A stretch of DNA of 64,000 nucleotides from Allomuricauda sp. (GTDB lineage: Bacteria; Bacteroidota; Bacteroidia; Flavobacteriales; Flavobacteriaceae): contig RHLF01000001.1 of NCBI GenBank assembly GCA_003712125.1, positions 124,001 to 188,000 of the forward strand. The letters run 5' to 3'. The position numbers were made by a program, and so were the translations under genes. The number at the start of each line of letters is the position of its first letter. Within the stretch, counting starts at the first letter, position 1. Below the pieces are notes generated by a model. The model did no database searches, was not told the DNA's origin, and saw nothing but the letters and a program-made list of their open reading frames with translations. Positions 31,402-40,197 of this stretch are shown one piece after another.

Positions 31402-32601
31402 ATGGGCAAGAAAAAAGAACAGGGTTTAATTTTCACCAAAGGGCGTTACGAACTCAAGTTTAGGGGTACCGAATGTTTAAACTGTGGCCACATCTTAGAT
31501 GTAGACGACAAATATTGCCCCAATTGCGGCCAGGCCAATAGCACCAAAAGATTGGTACTAAGAGACTTTGTTGATGAATTCTTTTCAAGTCTTGTCAATT
31601 ACGATGCAAAATTGCTCAAGACCTTATACACCATGCTTTTAAAGCCGGGAACCATCACCAAAGACTATATTTATGGCAAACGGATATCGTATACCAACCC
31701 CTTTCGATTTTTGTTCAGTCTTGCCTTTCTCTATTTTCTGATGGTTACCTATGGAAACGATTTCAGGCAGCTCGACGATTTGAACCTAAAGGAAAAAATC
31801 AAGAACGAAGGTGATTTCAATTTTTCGTTCGGTCCAAATGATTTTAGGGACAGCTTACGGCAAAAAGACCTTCCAGGGCTCACTATAGGAAATCTGGATT
31901 CGTTGGCGGCGCAAGATCCTGAAGTTGGCAAAGGTCTTGATCAATTGGACTCACTGGATGTCTTAATCAATAAAGGCGTACAAGAGAAAAAACGAACGGA
32001 TTCACTCATGTTGGCCGATCCAAAAGCTTTTTTTGCAACTATGAAGGCCAAGGGTGACGACAGTTTCTCAGATAAGATGAATTTCTTTTTCAATCTTATA
32101 AGAAAGGATTCGGTGACCAATTTGGAACAAGCCCAAGAAAAGTATGCCATTGATAATGATTGGAGTACCCGAATAGCCTTTAATGCCTCAAAAAGTGCTA
32201 TACGTGTTATTTCGCAACCAGGAAGCTGGATCGATGATACCATGGCCAAGCTTCCATTTGTCATTTTTTTGTTCTTACCCTTGTTCGCAATTTTCATTTG
32301 GGTGGTATACATCCGTAAAAATTATACCTATACCGATCATTTGATCTTTAGTTTTCACAACCAGTCCTTATTATTTATCTTGCTGATTCTTAGCTGGATT
32401 GTAGATTCTATTTTTGGCACTACAAGTGTTTGGATCTTCATTTTGATCTTCGGTTTTTACCTGTACAAGGCAATGCGAAGATTTTACGGCCAAGGAAGAA
32501 TTAAAACGATTATTAAATATCTGTTTCTCAACACAGTTTTTACCTTTTTGGCATTATTTACCGTGTTGTTGATATTTACAGGAAGTGTTTTTACCTATTA
32601 G
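31402..32601 (+). CDS. DUF3667 membrane protein with zinc ribbon
   Basis: A 399-residue protein. A zinc ribbon sits at residues 25-46 (CLNCG ... CPNCG). The DUF3667 signature follows directly (LVLRDFVDEFFSSLVNYDAKLLKTLYTMLLKPG and YGKRISYTNPFRFLFSLAFLYF). A long polar, aspartate- and lysine-rich insert comes next (about residues 120-260), then four hydrophobic helices to the C-terminus. It is an inner-membrane protein; no biochemical function is known for the family. The apaG gene follows after 3 bp. Confidence 0.88.
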   Translation: MGKKKEQGLIFTKGRYELKFRGTECLNCGHILDVDDKYCPNCGQANSTKRLVLRDFVDEFFSSLVNYDAKLLKTLYTMLLKPGTITKDYIYGKRISYTNPFRFLFSLAFLYFLMVTYGNDFRQLDDLNLKEKIKNEGDFNFSFGPNDFRDSLRQKDLPGLTIGNLDSLAAQDPEVGKGLDQLDSLDVLINKGVQEKKRTDSLMLADPKAFFATMKAKGDDSFSDKMNFFFNLIRKDSVTNLEQAQEKYAIDNDWSTRIAFNASKSAIRVISQPGSWIDDTMAKLPFVIFLFLPLFAIFIWVVYIRKNYTYTDHLIFSFHNQSLLFILLILSWIVDSIFGTTSVWIFILIFGFYLYKAMRRFYGQGRIKTIIKYLFLNTVFTFLALFTVLLIFTGSVFTY

Positions 32602-32604
32602 AAA

Positions 32605-32991
32605 ATGATTACACAGGTTACCAGAGGGATTAAGGTTTCTATTCGAACCTCATTTGAAGGAACATTCTTCAAGAACTACAAGATGCACTATGCCTTCGGA
32701 TATACGATAACCATCGAAAACCAGGGCAAGGATACGGTTCAATTGGTGGGAAGACATTGGGATATACTCGATTCTTTAAAAGAACCAGAAACTGTAGATG
32801 GTGAAGGTGTAGTTGGCAAAAAACCCGTTATCAAACCAGGAAAATCACACACCTACAGCTCCGGATGCTTATTGGCATCACCTATTGGGGCCATGAAAGG
32901 GTTTTACAATATGGTAAGTCTTGCTACAGCTGAAGAATTTGAGGCTGAAATACCCACCTTCAAATTTGCAGCGCCTTTCGCACTAAACTAA
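32605..32991 (+). CDS. apaG: ApaG domain protein
   Basis: A 128-residue single-domain protein of the ApaG family, an immunoglobulin-like beta sandwich of uncertain biochemical role (linked to Co2+/Mg2+ resistance and diadenosine polyphosphate metabolism in enterobacteria). Marks are ITRGIKVSIRTSFEG-like TRGIKVSIRTSFEG, FGYTITIENQGKDTVQLVGRHW, GVVGKKPVIKPGKSHTYSSG and the C-terminal GAMKGFYNMV. The length is typical. It is tightly spaced after the DUF3667 gene, so a shared transcript is likely. Confidence 0.94.
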   Translation: MITQVTRGIKVSIRTSFEGTFFKNYKMHYAFGYTITIENQGKDTVQLVGRHWDILDSLKEPETVDGEGVVGKKPVIKPGKSHTYSSGCLLASPIGAMKGFYNMVSLATAEEFEAEIPTFKFAAPFALN

Positions 32992-33026
32992 GACCGGTTT
33001 CATTTTACTTTCGAAATCGCTTTCGT

Positions 33027-33034
33027 TACCTTTG
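33027..33034 (+). promoter_or_regulatory. -7 promoter box TACCTTTG of the P5C dehydrogenase gene
   Basis: An exact TAnnTTTG match 32 nt before the ATG at 33067. No clear -33 TTG was found. Confidence 0.5.
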
Positions 33035-33066
33035 TCGGAATTTAAATCAAAGCAAAAATTTCCGAG

Positions 33067-34695
33067 ATGGGTAAAGGTTTTTTCCAAGTTCCAACAGCTA
33101 TAAATGAACCAGTTAAGGCGTATGCTCCAGGTTCTCCTGAACGTGAACAAGTTCAAAAGCAGTATAAAGCATTTTACAATACTCAAATTGAGGTGCCGCT
33201 GTATATAGGGTCCCAAGAGATCAAAACGAATACTACCAAACCCATGTCTCCCCCACATCAACACCAACATGTTGTGGGCCATTATCACCTTGCAGAGAAG
33301 AATCATGTGGAAATGGCAATTGAAAGTTGCCTTGACGCGCGTGAAACTTGGGCCAATTTAACCTGGGAGCAACGTGCTGCGATATTTTTAAAAGCCGCTG
33401 AACTCATTGCAGGTCCCTATCGGGCCAAAATTAATGCGGCGACCATGATTGCCCAATCAAAAACCATTCATCAGGCAGAAATTGACGCTGCTTGCGAGTT
33501 TATTGATTTTCTTCGGTTCAATGTAGAATTCATGAGCCAGATTTATGAAGAACAACCTGATTCTGCCGAGGGGATTTGGAATCGCGTTGAATATAGACCT
33601 CTCGAAGGTTTTGTATACGCGATCACCCCATTTAATTTTACGGCCATAGCCGGAAATCTTCCCGCTAGTGCTGCAATGATGGGCAATGTGTGTGTCTGGA
33701 AACCCAGTGACAGTCAAGTGTATTCGGCAAAGGTCATTATGGATGTTTTCAAGGAAGCTGGCCTACCTGATGGGGTCATCAATATGGTCATGGGAGATCC
33801 GGTAATGATCTCTGACACGGTTTTGAACAGCCCAGATTTCTCAGGCATCCATTTTACAGGAAGCACGCACGTTTTCAAGAGCCTTTGGAAACAAATCGGA
33901 AACAATATTGAAAAGTACAAGACCTACCCAAGAATTGTTGGAGAAACAGGAGGCAAAGACTTCATTATCGCACACCCTTCAGCCAAACCACAACAGGTAG
34001 CCACTGCAATTACAAGAGGTGCCTTCGAATTTCAGGGTCAAAAGTGTAGTGCCGCATCGAGGGTGTACCTACCCAAATCAACGGCAAACGAAATACTTGA
34101 ACTGGTCAAAAAAGACGTCGAAAGTTTTAACAAGCCCGGTTCGCCAGAAGATATGGGCAACTTTATTACCGCAGTAATCCATGAGGGTTCGTTTGACAAA
34201 TTGGCAAAATATATCGATCAAGCCAAAGCAGATAAAGATGCCGAAATTATCGTTGGCGGAGGTTATGATAAATCTGTAGGGTATTTCATTGAACCCACTG
34301 TCATTGTCACCAAAGATCCTAAATACGATACGATGTGCACCGAATTGTTTGGCCCCGTGGTAACGGTGTACATATACGATGACAAAGATTGGTCAACAAC
34401 CCTTGAATTGGTCGACAATACCTCAGAATACGCATTGACAGGTGCCGTATTGTCAACCGATCGCTACGCCATTGATGAAGCCACCAAGGCCTTGCAAAAT
34501 AGTGCGGGAAACTTCTACATCAATGACAAACCCACCGGCGCTGTAGTGGGACAACAGCCATTTGGCGGTGCGCGAGCCTCGGGAACCAACGATAAGGCGG
34601 GTTCTGCCCAAAATTTGCTACGTTGGGTGTCACCACGATTGATCAAGGAGACCTTTGTAAGCCCTGAGGATTACCGCTATCCATTTTTAGGTTAA
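33067..34695 (+). CDS. pruA: L-glutamate gamma-semialdehyde (1-pyrroline-5-carboxylate) dehydrogenase
   Basis: A 542-residue aldehyde dehydrogenase oxidising glutamate semialdehyde/P5C to glutamate, the last step of proline degradation. Catalytic residues are in place: Glu293 in VGETGGKDF and the nucleophile Cys327 in FQGQKCSAASRVY. The cofactor and substrate parts FTGSTHVF and GNFYINDKPTGAVVGQQPFGG also match the group-4/P5CDH family, and the length is normal for the stand-alone form. It connects with the hydroxyproline genes at 39-41 kb, which produce L-proline. A DUF4442 gene starts 2 bp downstream. No proline dehydrogenase is in the window. Confidence 0.95.
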   Translation: MGKGFFQVPTAINEPVKAYAPGSPEREQVQKQYKAFYNTQIEVPLYIGSQEIKTNTTKPMSPPHQHQHVVGHYHLAEKNHVEMAIESCLDARETWANLTWEQRAAIFLKAAELIAGPYRAKINAATMIAQSKTIHQAEIDAACEFIDFLRFNVEFMSQIYEEQPDSAEGIWNRVEYRPLEGFVYAITPFNFTAIAGNLPASAAMMGNVCVWKPSDSQVYSAKVIMDVFKEAGLPDGVINMVMGDPVMISDTVLNSPDFSGIHFTGSTHVFKSLWKQIGNNIEKYKTYPRIVGETGGKDFIIAHPSAKPQQVATAITRGAFEFQGQKCSAASRVYLPKSTANEILELVKKDVESFNKPGSPEDMGNFITAVIHEGSFDKLAKYIDQAKADKDAEIIVGGGYDKSVGYFIEPTVIVTKDPKYDTMCTELFGPVVTVYIYDDKDWSTTLELVDNTSEYALTGAVLSTDRYAIDEATKALQNSAGNFYINDKPTGAVVGQQPFGGARASGTNDKAGSAQNLLRWVSPRLIKETFVSPEDYRYPFLG

Positions 34696-34697
34696 CG

Positions 34698-35231
34698 ATG
34701 TCGGTATACCAAAAACTTACTGCTTTTGGCAAAAAGTTCGTCAGTTACAATGTACTTTTTAAATACGGTTTTAACTGGTCGCCCATGTACCGTCGAAGTA
34801 CGGGTAAAGTGATCTTTGTTTCGGAAGATCTGTCTACCATTCGCATAAAAATTCCCTTGAGTTGGAAGAATAAGAATTACGTGAATTCGGTATTTGGGGG
34901 AAGCATGTTCTCAGCTGTAGATCCAATCCCCATGGTACAACTTATCAATTTGCTTGACGATTCATTTGTCGTATGGGACAAGAGCGCCGTTATTAAATTC
35001 AAGCGACCTGCCAAAGAAGATCTTTATGCCGAATTCATCTTTGAAGATGAAGAGGTCATAGCCATAAGAAATGGCGTGGCCAAAGAAAATGAGATAGAGA
35101 TCATCAAGAAAACCATCCTAACCAACAAGGATGGAAACAAGGAGTTTTGTACGGTTGAAAAAACCATTTACATAGCCGATAAGAATTTTTACAAACAAAA
35201 ACGAAAAAAGGCAGCAAATTCCGTAAATTGA
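34698..35231 (+). CDS. DUF4442 hotdog-fold protein
   Basis: A 177-residue protein with the DUF4442 pattern: a FKYGFNWSPMYRRSTGKVIFVSEDL start, the central IPLSWKNKNYVNSVFGGSMFSAVDPIPMV (the hotdog helix and glycine turn), and VIKFKRPAKEDLYAEFIF. The hotdog fold suggests a thioesterase-like or acyl-binding role, but the substrate is unknown. It follows the pruA gene by 2 bp, so it is cotranscribed, although no functional link to proline metabolism is obvious. Confidence 0.88.
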   Translation: MSVYQKLTAFGKKFVSYNVLFKYGFNWSPMYRRSTGKVIFVSEDLSTIRIKIPLSWKNKNYVNSVFGGSMFSAVDPIPMVQLINLLDDSFVVWDKSAVIKFKRPAKEDLYAEFIFEDEEVIAIRNGVAKENEIEIIKKTILTNKDGNKEFCTVEKTIYIADKNFYKQKRKKAANSVN

Positions 35232-35268
35232 AGCAAGAAAATCTTAGAACATTATAAACACTACAACA

Positions 35269-35799
35269 ATGAAAAAATTAGCGCTATTATTCTGCTGCTT
35301 GTTTTCTTTTGGAATTTTTGCCCAAGAAGACCAAACAGTACAAAATTCCCTTACGGGATTAGTGACCATGGTACAAGGTCAGCTCGTTCAATTGGCTGAC
35401 GCTTTTGACGAATCACAGTATGATTGGAGACCTGCCGAGAATATCCGCTCGGTGCGTGAGGCCATTTTACATACTGCAGCAGCCAACTATTTTTTAGCTG
35501 CAAAAATGGGGCATCCTTCACCTGAGGGTGTTGATTGGATGGGCATGGAAAAGAACATTACCGGCAAAGAAAATGTAATTGCTGCCCTTAAAGCCTCAAA
35601 CGAATTCATCCTTGGTGTAATTGCCAAGGAAGAAGCATCGAAGTTTGGTGAAGAGGTCGATTTTGGATTTATGAAATTAAACCGACTAAGTGGCCTATTG
35701 GTTGTTTTGGACCATAATGCCGAACACAAGGGCCAATTGATTGCCTATGCACGATCGAACGATGTTGCACCTCCTTGGAGTCAACCGCAACCTGAATAG
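35269..35799 (+). CDS. Exported DinB-family protein
   Basis: A 176-residue four-helix-bundle protein of the DinB/YfiT superfamily with a signal peptide (LALLFCCLFSFGIFAQ). The probable metal ligands are histidines on separate helices: LHTAAANYF near residue 67, and a DHNAEHKGQLIAYAR motif near residue 156 that gives two more. YDWRPAENIRSVREAILH is the typical first motif. Some relatives are thiol-dependent transferases, but the role of the exported form is unknown. A strong terminator follows. Confidence 0.9.
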   Translation: MKKLALLFCCLFSFGIFAQEDQTVQNSLTGLVTMVQGQLVQLADAFDESQYDWRPAENIRSVREAILHTAAANYFLAAKMGHPSPEGVDWMGMEKNITGKENVIAALKASNEFILGVIAKEEASKFGEEVDFGFMKLNRLSGLLVVLDHNAEHKGQLIAYARSNDVAPPWSQPQPE

Positions 35800-35806
35800 A
35801 AAGCTT

Positions 35807-35836
35807 AAAAAAGCCCCGAATTTGGGGCTTTTTTTT
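35807..35836 (+). terminator. Intrinsic terminator after the DinB gene
   Basis: Stem AAGCCCC/GGGGCTT (35811-35817 with 35824-35830, loop GAATTT) with an A-run before and a run of nine T after it. Confidence 0.9.
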
Positions 35837-35953
35837 TGCACTATATATTCCTTTGCATGTACGTTGCAAACTTTTTCCTTGAATCAAGAGCAATATTTAT
35901 GTAAATTTAACGTTAATTAATTGTTTCTAAATTGTTTTCTAAACTAATTTGCT

Positions 35954-36073
35954 ATGACAATCCTAGGTAGTTTAATGATTCGTATTGGAAAGTCGATTGA
36001 AAAGTTATGGCATAGCTTGAAACAATATTCACGCAAATGCCGTAGGGTATATCATAATGTACTTAGCACCTAA
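35954..36073 (+). CDS. Possible small basic ORF (39 residues)
   Basis: An ATG-started frame ending in TAA one base before the stop of the convergent rsmG gene. The peptide is basic and amphipathic (GKSIEKLWHSLKQYSRKCRR in the middle) with no signal peptide or known domain. It fills the 3' part of a 274-bp gap between a terminator and rsmG. It may be a real short peptide or chance; I cannot tell without conservation data. Confidence 0.25.
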   Translation: MTILGSLMIRIGKSIEKLWHSLKQYSRKCRRVYHNVLST

Positions 36074-36706
36074 TCAGGTGACCCTCCCTTTCAGATAAAC
36101 CACCTTTTTGGTGTCAAAAAATGGTTCCGAAAAATATTCGGATAAATGATATATTTCTGCTGAACTATAGCCAGCCAATTCTTCTGTCAAGTCTCCCCCT
36201 TTTAAATAAAGGATGCCGTTCTTCCGTTGATGAACCGACTTCTTTTTTATTTTTCCCTTGGTCCAATGCACAAAAGTTGGCATTGCGGCTACTGCCCTAC
36301 TTACGATAAAATCAAATTTGCCTGGCAGTTCTTCAACCCTAGAATGGTGCGCTACTACATTGTCTAACCCCAATCCTTCGATTACCTCATTCACTACCCT
36401 TATCTTTTTTCCAATGGCATCGACCAAGGTAAATTGTGTTTGGGGAAACATGATGGCTAACGGAATTCCTGGAAAGCCACCACCCGTGCCAACATCAAGT
36501 ATTTCTGAACCTGGCTTAAAAGATTGAATTTTTGCGATACCCAACGAATGCAATACATGTCGTAAATACAGCTCATCAATATCCTTGCGAGAAACCACAT
36601 TTATTTTTTGGTTCCAGTCTTTATAAAGCAGTTCCATTTTTTCAAATTGTTTCTGCTGTGCCCCGGTAAGTTCGGTGAAGTAATTGAAAACGATATCCGC
36701 TTTCAT
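36074..36706 (-). CDS. rsmG: 16S rRNA (guanine(527)-N7)-methyltransferase
   Basis: A 210-residue RsmG/GidB enzyme that methylates G527 of 16S rRNA, the modification lost in low-level streptomycin resistance. Motifs are visible: YKDWNQKINVVSRKDIDELYLRHVLHSL, the SAM site ILDVGTGGGFPGIPLAIMFP, LVDAIGKKIRVVNEV and FDFIVSRAVAAMP. The ATG at 36706 was preferred to the in-frame TTG at 36715. A promoter-like box sits 18 nt upstream. The length is typical. Confidence 0.96.
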   Translation of the reverse strand: MKADIVFNYFTELTGAQQKQFEKMELLYKDWNQKINVVSRKDIDELYLRHVLHSLGIAKIQSFKPGSEILDVGTGGGFPGIPLAIMFPQTQFTLVDAIGKKIRVVNEVIEGLGLDNVVAHHSRVEELPGKFDFIVSRAVAAMPTFVHWTKGKIKKKSVHQRKNGILYLKGGDLTEELAGYSSAEIYHLSEYFSEPFFDTKKVVYLKGRVT

Positions 36707-36724
36707 AGCGATCAAATTTTAACT

Positions 36725-36732
36725 CAAAAATA
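36725..36732 (-). promoter_or_regulatory. -7 promoter box TATTTTTG of rsmG
   Basis: On the minus strand an exact TAnnTTTG match, 18 nt before the ATG at 36706. Confidence 0.4.
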
Positions 36733-36792
36733 ATACTTTTAACAGGCAGATTCCCGTTCTTTGGGCGCAGATAGTTTCGAATTAATATTGGC

Positions 36793-36800
36793 TATCTTTG
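36793..36800 (+). promoter_or_regulatory. -7 promoter box TATCTTTG of the desaturase gene
   Basis: An exact consensus match, 14 nt before the ATG at 36815. Confidence 0.55.
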
Positions 36801-36814
36801 ATTAAATTCAGTAT

Positions 36815-37915
36815 ATGAAGAAGGAAACCATCCGATTTTCAAGAAAAGATTCCGCACAATTTTTCAAAACCCTAAACAAAAGGGTCAACCAATATTTCAA
36901 GGAACGGCAAATTAAGAAAACAGGAAACTGGAAGCTTCATTTGAAAACCGTCATCATGTTCAGCATCTATTTGACGCCCTATTTTTTGCTTTTGTCCCTT
37001 GATATGCCGACATGGGTTCAAGTATTGTTGACCATCTTAATGGGTATTGGAATGGCGGGTGTTGGCATGAACGTAATGCACGATGCCAACCATGGATCTT
37101 ATTCGACAAAAAAGTGGGTAAACAAGCTTATGGGAAGCAGTATGTACCTACTTGCGGGCAATGTTTACAATTGGCAGGTGCAACACAATGTATTGCACCA
37201 CACCTATACCAATATTCAAGATCATGACGAAGATATGGATGCCGGTAGAGTACTCCGATTTTCTAAACATGCTGAATGGAAAAAACACCATAAATTCCAA
37301 CATTGGTACTCCATATTCTTGTATGGCCTTCTGACGTTCAACTGGGCGATTACTGTTGATTTTAAGCAAATGTATCAGTATATGAAACGTAAGCTTTCGT
37401 ACGGTAAGCTTCCCAAGCCGGTATGGAATTGGACCATATTGGGTGTCACCAAAGCCCTTTATTTTACGGTATGGATCGTGATTCCCCTTATTTTCTTTAA
37501 TATTCCATGGTGGCATGTTTTGATCGGGTTCTTTATCATGCATTATGTGGCCGGATTGATTTTGAGTATGGTATTTCAATTGGCACACATCATTGAAGAT
37601 GCAGAAACTCCCCTTCCGGACGAATCGGGAAGCATGAAAAATACATGGGCCATCCACCAATTGCTTACCACCGTGAATTTTGGCACAAAAAATAGAATTG
37701 TTAACTGGTTTACAGGAGGGCTAAACCATCAAGTAGAACACCATATTTTTCCGCACATCAGTCATATTCATTACACAAAAATTTCAAAAATTGTGAAACA
37801 AACGGCGCAAGAATTCAATTTACCCTACAATGAATATAAAACTACCAGAAAAGCCATAATTTCGCACTTCAAACATTTGAGAGAATTGGGCAAAGAGCCC
37901 GTCTTACAATACTAG
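36815..37915 (+). CDS. Fatty acid desaturase (acyl-CoA/acyl-lipid type)
   Basis: A 366-residue integral-membrane di-iron enzyme that introduces double bonds into fatty acyl chains. The three histidine boxes are present: HDANH (His89, His93), QHNVLHH (His124, His128, His129), and NHQVEHH near residue 303, in which Q replaces the first His as in front-end/linoleoyl-CoA-type desaturases. About four hydrophobic helices surround them (residues 44-85, and 200-260). There is no fused cytochrome b5 domain. It would adjust membrane fluidity. The aminotransferase gene follows after 13 bp and may share the transcript. Confidence 0.92.
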   Translation: MKKETIRFSRKDSAQFFKTLNKRVNQYFKERQIKKTGNWKLHLKTVIMFSIYLTPYFLLLSLDMPTWVQVLLTILMGIGMAGVGMNVMHDANHGSYSTKKWVNKLMGSSMYLLAGNVYNWQVQHNVLHHTYTNIQDHDEDMDAGRVLRFSKHAEWKKHHKFQHWYSIFLYGLLTFNWAITVDFKQMYQYMKRKLSYGKLPKPVWNWTILGVTKALYFTVWIVIPLIFFNIPWWHVLIGFFIMHYVAGLILSMVFQLAHIIEDAETPLPDESGSMKNTWAIHQLLTTVNFGTKNRIVNWFTGGLNHQVEHHIFPHISHIHYTKISKIVKQTAQEFNLPYNEYKTTRKAIISHFKHLRELGKEPVLQY

Positions 37916-37928
37916 TGCAACTACAATT

Positions 37929-39119
37929 ATGAGCAATCAACTATCCGACCGCATTAACAGTCTAGTGCCTTCGGCAACTTTGGCAATGGCCGCAAAAGCA
38001 AGGGAACTCCGTGCAGAAGGCAAAGATATCATTGGGTTAAGTTTGGGCGAACCTGATTTTAACACCCCTGATTTCATAAAGGAAGCTGCAAAACAGGCCA
38101 TTGATGAAAATTACAATTCATATACCCCTGTTGATGGTTATGTTGAACTGAAGGAGGCTATAATTACCAAATTCAAACGCGATAACGGATTATCATACGA
38201 ACCTTCGCAGATTGTGGTTTCGACAGGCGCCAAACAAGCTTTGTACAATGTTGCTCAGGCCTGCTTAAATCCGGGTGATGAAGTTATTTTGCCTTGCCCT
38301 TATTGGGTAAGTTATGCCGATATAGTAAAACTTACCGGTGGCATGCCGGTTGAAGTTCCCACCAGTATAGAAAGTGACTTCAAAATGACTCCTGCCCAAC
38401 TGGAGGATGCCATCACCCCCAAAACAAAAATGCTTTGGTACAGCTCGCCCTGCAATCCTAGCGGCTCAATTTATAGCAAGGAAGAATTGCGGGCTCTTGC
38501 CGATGTTCTCCAAATACATCCCCAAATAATTGTGGTAAGTGATGAGATTTATGAACATATCAATTATGGCGTTGTGGACCACGCTTCAATGGCCTCTTTC
38601 GAAGACATGTACGACCGCACCGTTACTGTCAATGGGGTAGCAAAGGCCTTTGCCATGACCGGATGGCGCATTGGTTACATTGGCGCCCCAAGTTATATCG
38701 CTCGGGCATGCAATAAATTACAGGGTCAGGTTACCAGCGGAGCCAATTGCATTGCGCAAAGGGCAGTAATAACGGCCTTGACCGAATCTCCCGAACGAGT
38801 ACGTTACATGGTGAACGAGTTCGAAAATCGAAGAAAACTAATCTTGGATTTACTCAACGATATTGATGGTTTTGCCTGCAATGAACCCCAGGGAGCCTTC
38901 TACGTTTTTCCAGATATCGCTTCATACTTTGGAAAAGAACTGAACGGAGTACAAATCAACAATGCCTCTGATTTTGCCATGTACTTGTTGGAACATGCTA
39001 ATGTTGCCACTGTAACGGGCGATGCCTTTGGAAATGGCAAATGTATTCGTATTAGTTATGCAGCATCAACTGATGAAATCAAATCGGCAGTTGCAAGAAT
39101 AAAAGAGGCTGTCAGCTAG
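37929..39119 (+). CDS. Class I/II PLP-dependent aminotransferase (aspartate aminotransferase family)
   Basis: A 396-residue fold-type I aminotransferase. The PLP lysine is Lys239 in NGVAKAFAMTGWRIGYIG. The cofactor aspartate and tyrosine are in VVSDEIYEHINYG, and the substrate-carboxylate arginine is in the C-terminal CIRISYAAS. The N-terminal ATLAMAAKARELRAEGKDIIGLSLGEPDF is typical of the subgroup I-gamma aspartate/prephenate aminotransferases. The reaction is probably transfer between aspartate and 2-oxoglutarate; activity on prephenate is possible but cannot be told from sequence. Confidence 0.9.
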   Translation: MSNQLSDRINSLVPSATLAMAAKARELRAEGKDIIGLSLGEPDFNTPDFIKEAAKQAIDENYNSYTPVDGYVELKEAIITKFKRDNGLSYEPSQIVVSTGAKQALYNVAQACLNPGDEVILPCPYWVSYADIVKLTGGMPVEVPTSIESDFKMTPAQLEDAITPKTKMLWYSSPCNPSGSIYSKEELRALADVLQIHPQIIVVSDEIYEHINYGVVDHASMASFEDMYDRTVTVNGVAKAFAMTGWRIGYIGAPSYIARACNKLQGQVTSGANCIAQRAVITALTESPERVRYMVNEFENRRKLILDLLNDIDGFACNEPQGAFYVFPDIASYFGKELNGVQINNASDFAMYLLEHANVATVTGDAFGNGKCIRISYAASTDEIKSAVARIKEAVS

Positions 39120-39126
39120 TTCAATT

Positions 39127-40197
39127 TTACCGTAAAATAAATCCATTTTTAACGGGATCTTTTGGATCGATGACAAAGGTGTGCATTCCTGTAATATGGG
39201 CGGTTCCTTCTACCCTCGGAATAACAGCTTTAAAAGGACCGTAATCCAACTCATTAACCACTGTTCCAATAAAAATAGAACCTGTAATGCTCTCGATTTG
39301 AATACTTTCGCCGATGGCCAGCTCTTTCCGATGATGGTGTATGGCCATTCTTCCCGAAACCCCAGACCCCGTTGGGCAACGATCAACTTCACCTTCGGCG
39401 AATACACAGACATTTTTACTGTGAATACCTTCGGTTGACGTCTTGTCGATGAAAATGGTGCCATATAAAAAACTTAGGTCTTCTTCATACGGATGCTGTA
39501 TCGCCCCATTCGTTTTTATGACAGCATGTTTTATCTCTGAACCTGCTTGAATAATATCTTGATAAGACGACTTTGAAAGATCAAAACCCAAATCATTATT
39601 TTGCAAATCCACATACGCATAAAATGCACCACCATAGGCCAAATCATAAGTCACTGTACCTAGGTTTGCTGTGGTGACCTCAGCGTCTAAGTTCACTACA
39701 AAACTGGGAACACAATGAAATCCGACATTGACCACCTGCCCATTCGCTATGGTTACAAATGATGTTATTCTTCCGCAGGGAGCATCAATTTTAAGTGTGT
39801 TTTCTCCCTCAACGGCATCGATCCAGCCAAGCTGTACGGCCAGTGTAGAAATTGCAATTATGGCGTGGCCGCACATGGTACTATACCCTTCGTTGTGCAA
39901 AAAGAGTATTCCGAAATCACCCTCAGCATCATTGGGTGGCACCAAAATGCAAGCGTACATATCCGCATGACCTCGGGGTTCGAAGAGCAGAGCGGTGCGC
40001 AAATCATCAAAATGTTCTCTACAATACCTTCGGTACTCCAACACTGAGTTTCCGATCAATTCCGGAAAGCCATCAATAATGACACGTAAGGGTTCTCCAC
40101 CTGTGTGCATGTCTATGGTTTTGATTTGCATCCAGTTTTGCGGAACCAAAAAGTTCTTTTTCGCCTTTATCCTATCATAGGTTCGCTTTGTCGACAT
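39127..40197 (-). CDS. trans-3-hydroxy-L-proline dehydratase (proline racemase family)
   Basis: A 356-residue proline-racemase-family enzyme. The first catalytic cysteine is Cys109 in GYSTMCGHAIIA. At the second site, where racemases and 4-hydroxyproline epimerases have Cys, this protein has Thr276 in DRCPTGSGVSGRMAIHH. The Cys/Thr pair is the mark of trans-3-hydroxy-L-proline dehydratase, as in human L3HYPDH (DRSPTGSG), giving pyrroline-2-carboxylate. The length matches that enzyme. It overlaps the upstream ornithine-cyclodeaminase-like gene by 23 bp, so the dehydratase and the probable reductase are made together. A residual chance remains that it acts on another hydroxyproline isomer. Confidence 0.85.
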   Translation of the reverse strand: MSTKRTYDRIKAKKNFLVPQNWMQIKTIDMHTGGEPLRVIIDGFPELIGNSVLEYRRYCREHFDDLRTALLFEPRGHADMYACILVPPNDAEGDFGILFLHNEGYSTMCGHAIIAISTLAVQLGWIDAVEGENTLKIDAPCGRITSFVTIANGQVVNVGFHCVPSFVVNLDAEVTTANLGTVTYDLAYGGAFYAYVDLQNNDLGFDLSKSSYQDIIQAGSEIKHAVIKTNGAIQHPYEEDLSFLYGTIFIDKTSTEGIHSKNVCVFAEGEVDRCPTGSGVSGRMAIHHHRKELAIGESIQIESITGSIFIGTVVNELDYGPFKAVIPRVEGTAHITGMHTFVIDPKDPVKNGFILR

